Shown one piece after another: positions 5,278-8,785 of a stretch of 8,785 bases of DNA; the first letter of the stretch is position 1, and every line of letters begins with the position of its first letter. The notes beneath the pieces are model-generated. The model was not told the origin of the DNA, made no database searches, and was given only the letters and a program-made list of their open reading frames with translations. Both the position numbers and the translations under genes were made by a program. The stretch comes from Acidobacteriota bacterium (GTDB taxonomy: Bacteria; Acidobacteriota; UBA4820; DSQY01): positions 1 to 8,785 of the forward strand of contig JAKAJA010000057.1 of the NCBI GenBank assembly GCA_021814085.1. The letters run 5' to 3'.

Positions 5278-6463
5278 TTCCCCCGCCCTTGCTCTTCTCG
5301 GTGGCTTTTCCGGATGGGGCCGCGGATTCTTTGGCCTGTGCCTTCTCTGGGGGCGGCGTGGCAGGCGGCTGGGCCTTGAGGACGGCGCGGTAGGCCTCCT
5401 CCGGCTTGGCCCCCTCGGGGAGGGTGAGGGGGATGGTGGGCGGGATGGGATGGCCCTTGAGGGGTTCACCGCCGGGTGCCAGAAAATAGGCGGTGTTGAG
5501 CCTCAGGAGGCCGCCGTTCTCGAGGGGAAAATCCTGGCTGAAGGGCGCCCATCCGAAGGTGGGCTTGCCCACGAGGGTGGCCCCGGTTCCCGCGAGGGCT
5601 GCCACGAGCATCTCTCCGCCCCTCGCCGTGGTCTCGTCCGCGAGGATGCGCACGGCCTTCCCCGCCAGGTAGCCCTGCCCTGAAACGGGGTCGCGCAAAA
5701 CGCCGCTCGGTCCCTTTCGGGCGGGGCTCAGCCCCTTGCCAAGGAGCTCTCCAATCCAGCGGAACGCGGCGTGAACGTCTCCCGAGGCGCATCCCCTGAG
5801 GTCCAGCACCACCGGTCCCTTGGCCGCATGGAGGGCGTTTGCCACCTCGCGGGGCATGGAGGCCTCGATGCACGGCAAGACGAGGGCCCCCGAGCCGTTG
5901 CCCAGGGGGACCCACCGGGGTGGGGTGGGTGCCTGGCGGGACAGGGTCACGGTGTAGGACTGCCACGATTCCTGCTTGATGAAGATGCAGCGGACCTTCT
6001 CGCCTTCGGCTCCGCGCATGGCCACGATGACCTGGGGATAGGTAAGGTCGTAGGTGGAGCGCGCGCCGATGAAGCGGAGGCCGTCGCCGGGCCGAACAGC
6101 CGCATCCTGCCCAGGGAAGGGGGCGATGACCTTGGCGAAGTCCGTGTCCTTGGTGATGTAGAGGGGCAGGACGGCGTGCTCGGCTTCGGCGGCGCGGTAG
6201 GCGGCCACGTCCTCCGGGGGGATGTAGGCGCATTCGGGGCCAGCGCTGGAGGCGGCCCCCTTGAGGGCTCCCAGAACGAGGTCCTGAGGCGTTTTTGGCT
6301 CCACGTAATCCTTCAGAACCATGCTGAAGATACGTTGGAACAGCGACCAGGAGGCGTCGTCCAGGGGAGGCTTGTCCTGGGCCGTCTGGGCCGTCGCCGC
6401 AAGGGCGAGGAGGATCAGGATCGAAAGGAGTGCGGCTCTAGTCGCCGCTGCCGTTCTGGACAT
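5267..6463 (-). CDS. CtpA-like S41 family protein, probably catalytically dead
   Basis: The 398-residue exported protein has a signal peptide (1 to about 25, ending near ATAQTAQ), a helical segment, a PDZ-like region (about 95-175) with VRPGDGLRFIG, and an S41 core from about 190. Core markers are VVLDLRG (218-224), the strand before ADETTARGGE (275-284) and LVGKPTFG (297-304). In active C-terminal processing peptidases the latter two read (S)ASASE and TFGKG, carrying the catalytic Ser and Lys. Here those positions are Arg281 and Trp305, and the usual DLRGNPGG is DLRGCASG. Peptidase activity is therefore unlikely and a scaffold or binding role is inferred. After residue 365 the tail is Pro/Ala/Lys/Gly-rich and probably disordered. 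The start is ATG 6463-6461, with GAGGAGG (6475-6469) 5 nt upstream and the signal peptide beginning at once. The in-frame extension to 6568 is shadow of envC. It overlaps envC by 26 nt. Confidence 0.85.
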   Translation of the reverse strand: MSRTAAATRAALLSILILLALAATAQTAQDKPPLDDASWSLFQRIFSMVLKDYVEPKTPQDLVLGALKGAASSAGPECAYIPPEDVAAYRAAEAEHAVLPLYITKDTDFAKVIAPFPGQDAAVRPGDGLRFIGARSTYDLTYPQVIVAMRGAEGEKVRCIFIKQESWQSYTVTLSRQAPTPPRWVPLGNGSGALVLPCIEASMPREVANALHAAKGPVVLDLRGCASGDVHAAFRWIGELLGKGLSPARKGPSGVLRDPVSGQGYLAGKAVRILADETTARGGEMLVAALAGTGATLVGKPTFGWAPFSQDFPLENGGLLRLNTAYFLAPGGEPLKGHPIPPTIPLTLPEGAKPEEAYRAVLKAQPPATPPPEKAQAKESAAPSGKATEKSKGGGNGR

Positions 6464-7595
6464 GGGTTCCTCCTCGCAGCCACGGGGCCGGATCCACTGC
6501 CTTGGCGCCCTGGCGGAGTTCGAAATAGAGACCGGTGGTGTCGAGGGCGGCGTTTTCTCCCACGGCACCTAGAGTCTGGTTCTGAACAAGGGTATCGCCC
6601 TTCTTCACGGAGATCTGATCCAGGTGTCCGTAGATGGTGAAGAACCCGCCGGGATGGCTCAGGATGACCGTGTACCCGTACCCCGAGAGCCAGCCGGCGT
6701 ACTCCACCTGCCCGTCGAAGACGGCCTTCACGGGGGTGCCGAGGGGAGCCCCCAGGTCGAGGCCCGGATGGGGAACGCGCGTCTTGAACTTGGGGTGCAC
6801 GTAGTCGCCGAACCCCCGCATCACCCCGCCGCCGCAGGGGTTGGGCAGCTGCCCCTTGGAGAGGGCCATGTTCTTGCTCATCATCTCGACCCGGGTCCGG
6901 AAGGAGAGGTCGGTTACGTAGCGGTCCATGGATCGGGCCGCGGCCAGGGTCTCATCGAGGGCCTGCTGCGCCGTCTGGCGGGCCTGGCCCAGCTGGGTCA
7001 GGAGGACCCCCAGCCTGGCCTGCTCGGCGAGCAGCGTGGCGCGCTCCTCCTCCGCGCCCTTTGCCTTCGCGGCAAGGGCTTCCTGGGACGCGGCCAGTTC
7101 GGAGTTCAGACGCGCCTGGTCGGTCTTCACCCGGGAGAGCTTGCGGAAGGCCTCGGCGTCCCGCTCCCCCAGGGCGTTGAGGTAAAAGCCGGCGGCACGC
7201 AGGTCCTGGGTGGAGTTCACGGCGAAGAGGAGCCGGTACTGCTGGAGGACGCCCAGAGCGTACAGCTGTCTCATGCGCAGGCGCAGGTAGGAGCGGGCCG
7301 CGCCCTCCTGCTTCGTGAGCTCGGCCAGGCGTGCCGACGCACCGTCCACGGCGGCCTTGGCCGCGGCCTGGTCCCTCTCGATGCGGGCGAGCATCATTTC
7401 GTCGAGCCGGAGGCGCCTCTTGAGCAGGTCCGCCCGATCCAGCACCCCCTGCTGTTTCCCGGCGATCTCGCCGATCTGCGCCCCCAGCCGGCGGATGTCG
7501 GCCTCCGTGTCATGTTCCGCGGGCTTCTGGCACGGAGAAGAGAGGGTGAGGAGGAGGAATGCCGGGATGCCGAGGAGGGCTCCGAGCCTGTTCAC
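6438..7595 (-). CDS. envC: EnvC-type murein hydrolase activator (coiled coil plus degenerate LytM/M23 domain)
   Basis: EnvC proteins act in the periplasm as activators of N-acetylmuramyl-L-alanine amidases for septal peptidoglycan splitting, in E. coli under control of FtsEX. The 385-residue product has a signal peptide (1 to about 22), a long Ala/Arg/Glu/Leu-rich coiled coil (about 30-240) and a C-terminal LytM domain (about 255-375). The domain shows HPGLD (276-280) and YGHLD (322-326). The HLHFE motif that supplies a catalytic and a zinc-binding His in active M23 peptidases is instead LYFEL (356-360), followed by VDPAPWL, as in E. coli EnvC. It is therefore probably a regulator, not a hydrolase. 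The start is GTG at 7595, overlapping the upstream stop as GTGA with almost no Shine-Dalgarno, which implies translational coupling. Cys22 follows Pro and does not form a valid lipobox. The S41 protein and deacetylase downstream complete the known envC-ctpA-yibQ order. Confidence 0.9.
   Translation of the reverse strand: MNRLGALLGIPAFLLLTLSSPCQKPAEHDTEADIRRLGAQIGEIAGKQQGVLDRADLLKRRLRLDEMMLARIERDQAAAKAAVDGASARLAELTKQEGAARSYLRLRMRQLYALGVLQQYRLLFAVNSTQDLRAAGFYLNALGERDAEAFRKLSRVKTDQARLNSELAASQEALAAKAKGAEEERATLLAEQARLGVLLTQLGQARQTAQQALDETLAAARSMDRYVTDLSFRTRVEMMSKNMALSKGQLPNPCGGGVMRGFGDYVHPKFKTRVPHPGLDLGAPLGTPVKAVFDGQVEYAGWLSGYGYTVILSHPGGFFTIYGHLDQISVKKGDTLVQNQTLGAVGENAALDTTGLYFELRQGAKAVDPAPWLRGGTHVQNGSGD
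6469..6475 (-). promoter_or_regulatory. Shine-Dalgarno that decides the start of the S41 protein
   Basis: GAGGAGG on the minus strand, 5 nt before ATG 6463, lies inside the last codons of envC. It is the best ribosome binding site in the upstream half of the operon. It favours the start that exposes a signal peptide over the longer open frame reaching 6568. Confidence 0.75.
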
Positions 7596-8785
7596 GGCCG
7601 CGCGTCCATGAGAGGTTTCCCCTCGAGCTGGGGGGGGATGCCCACACCGGCCAGGGTCAAGATCGTGGGCGCCAGATCGAGCATGGCCGGATCGCGTGAA
7701 ATCTTCCGGTTGGAGAAGAAGATTCCGGGGACGAAGGAGGGGTCCAGGGAGCAGTGGTCGCCGCTCCAGGCTTTATCGTTGGATTCGATGAGGCGCTCGG
7801 GAGCCCCGCCGAGCGACGTCTGCCAAGAGACGCGATACCCCGGGGAATTGGTCACCCGAAGGTCGGGGGTGAGGTCGGGATCGTACCCCGCGTAGAGCTC
7901 GTCCCGGGTATAGACGGCGAAGACGGGTTTCTGCCCCGTGTCGGGGTCCACCATCTCGGGAAGTTCCGCCTTGAGGCGGGCCAGGAGGGCGTCGTATTCG
8001 GGGCCCGGCGTGACGATTCCGTGAGCCTCGCGGCCCTTGAGGTTCACGTAGACGTTGCCAAGGCCAAGGGCGTAGGCCTTCGTCTTGGACCAGTCCACGT
8101 TCTTGAACAGGAGACGGTTGTCGTCGAAGAGGTCCTGAAGGGTCAGAGTTCCGGTCTCCCCCTTGAGGACGAGGTAGCCGTGGTCGATGAGCCACCGGTT
8201 GGTGTTCACGGAGCGCCGGAAGGAAGTGAACCCGTGGTCCGAGAGGACGATGAGGGTGGCGTCCTTGGGGAGGAGGGCCATGGCCTCCCCCACGATGGTG
8301 TCCATGCGCCCGTAAGCCTTCCGCATGGCCTCCTCGTAGATCGGCGCCTTGGCCGCGTCGTACATGGGGTGCTGGGGGTCCAGATAGCGCCAGAGGACGT
8401 GCGCCGTCCGGTCGGTGAACTCGTAGACCTGCACGTAGAGGTCCCAGTCGCCGTCCCTGAGCAGCCCCTTCATCATCTTCTCGTAGGCGTCCACGGTCTG
8501 GTTCATGTCCGAGAGGAACTGGGCCTCGTCCGCCAGCCCCGAGGAGATGGTCCAAGTGTCCTCGGCCCACCCCATGGTCTTGTAGAACCCGAAGCGCTTG
8601 AGGAGGGCCTCGGCGTAATCCGCGGGGTAGGAGATGGCAATGCCCTCTTCGGCATCCTTGGGGTGAAAGTGGAGGGGGGACATGTAGAGGCGCAGCTCCG
8701 GCTCCACCGCGAGGAGGTAGAAGCGGGCCATGCCCTGCAGGTGCAGGAACCTGTTGAAGGCGAAATCCATCACGACCCATTCGGA
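7592..8785 (-). CDS. Alkaline phosphatase superfamily protein (type I phosphodiesterase/nucleotide pyrophosphatase-like), N-terminus outside the window
   Basis: The frame is open to the window edge, giving 397 visible residues without an obvious start. Counting from the GTG at 8773, it holds metal-site motifs of the alkaline phosphatase superfamily: FTDRTAH (Asp121, His125), LSDHGF (Asp179, His180) followed by a TNRWLIDHGYL segment typical of PF01663 phosphodiesterases, and SGDH (His340). It ends with the usual DLAPTILTLAG...LEGKPLMD. The N-terminal part with the first metal Asp and the catalytic Thr/Ser nucleophile is not in view, so activity and any signal peptide cannot be judged. The substrate is unknown; members hydrolyse phosphodiesters, nucleotides or phospholipid head groups. 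The TGA stop overlaps the envC GTG. In E. coli the gene before envC is gpmM, another member of this superfamily, but the motifs here are not those of phosphoglycerate mutase. Confidence 0.88.
   Translation of the reverse strand, partial: SEWVVMDFAFNRFLHLQGMARFYLLAVEPELRLYMSPLHFHPKDAEEGIAISYPADYAEALLKRFGFYKTMGWAEDTWTISSGLADEAQFLSDMNQTVDAYEKMMKGLLRDGDWDLYVQVYEFTDRTAHVLWRYLDPQHPMYDAAKAPIYEEAMRKAYGRMDTIVGEAMALLPKDATLIVLSDHGFTSFRRSVNTNRWLIDHGYLVLKGETGTLTLQDLFDDNRLLFKNVDWSKTKAYALGLGNVYVNLKGREAHGIVTPGPEYDALLARLKAELPEMVDPDTGQKPVFAVYTRDELYAGYDPDLTPDLRVTNSPGYRVSWQTSLGGAPERLIESNDKAWSGDHCSLDPSFVPGIFFSNRKISRDPAMLDLAPTILTLAGVGIPPQLEGKPLMDARP

Noticed and set aside
5278..5469. 64-residue N-terminal extension of the deacetylase
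   Set aside because: The segment is Arg/Pro/Ser-rich frame shadow within the S41 gene. The ATG at 5277 puts a membrane anchor at the N-terminus as expected for the family.
6464..6568. 35-residue N-terminal extension of the S41 protein
   Set aside because: A strong GAGGAGG lies 5 nt before ATG 6463, and a signal peptide begins at that start.
7527..7560. EnvC as a lipoprotein through Cys22
   Set aside because: The residues before the Cys are Ser-Ser-Pro. Proline at -1 is not compatible with a lipobox, so ordinary signal cleavage is more likely.
6624..7895. Long plus-strand open frame (423 codons) opposite envC and the phosphodiesterase
   Set aside because: It is antisense to two well-supported genes, spans their junction and shows no domain or credible ribosome binding site.

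Overview
The window is a dense, GC-rich bacterial stretch in which every recognisable gene lies on the minus strand, so the biological order runs from position 8785 down to 1. The proteins are typical of a diderm (two-membrane) bacterium: an EnvC-type murein hydrolase activator, a YibQ-type divergent polysaccharide deacetylase, a LolB-like lipoprotein, a eukaryotic-type Ser/Thr kinase with a periplasmic domain, the MEP-pathway kinase IspE, SpoVG and PRPP synthetase. SpoVG, an Hanks-type kinase and strong GC bias together fit Acidobacteriota or a delta-proteobacterial-type lineage (Desulfobacterota/Myxococcota). The sequence alone does not settle the phylum.

Layout, 5'->3' on the minus strand. 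(1) 8785-4309, envelope module: the C-terminal part of an alkaline-phosphatase-superfamily phosphodiesterase (cut by the window edge), EnvC, a CtpA-like S41 protein and a YibQ-like deacetylase. (2) 4312-2456: a transmembrane Ser/Thr protein kinase. (3) 2472-564: LolB-like lipoprotein, IspE and SpoVG. (4) 538-508: a hairpin that probably ends the long operon. (5) 469-1: a well-placed sigma70-like promoter, a tRNA-Gln(TTG) gene and the first 101 codons of prs.

All eight genes from 8785 to 564 overlap their neighbours (by 4, 26, 11, 4, 17, 4 and 4 nt). There is no intergenic base in this chain, which implies one polycistronic, translationally coupled mRNA. The arrangement looks like a splice of two gene orders known from Proteobacteria, envC-ctpA-yibQ and lolB-ispE-prs, joined through a Ser/Thr kinase.

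The most unusual observations are these. The S41 protein has lost both members of the Ser/Lys catalytic dyad and appears to be a pseudoprotease, next to an EnvC whose LytM site has also lost the HxH motif. A near-consensus promoter (TTGACA, 17 bp, TAGAAT) sits inside ispE, in a local patch of AT-rich codons, and would give spoVG its own transcript. The kinase places an unrecognised beta-rich domain in the periplasm at the end of a TonB-like Pro/Lys spacer. Apart from the candidate control elements between spoVG and the tRNA gene, no non-coding stretch exceeds about 150 bases. I saw no mobile elements, CRISPR arrays or origins.
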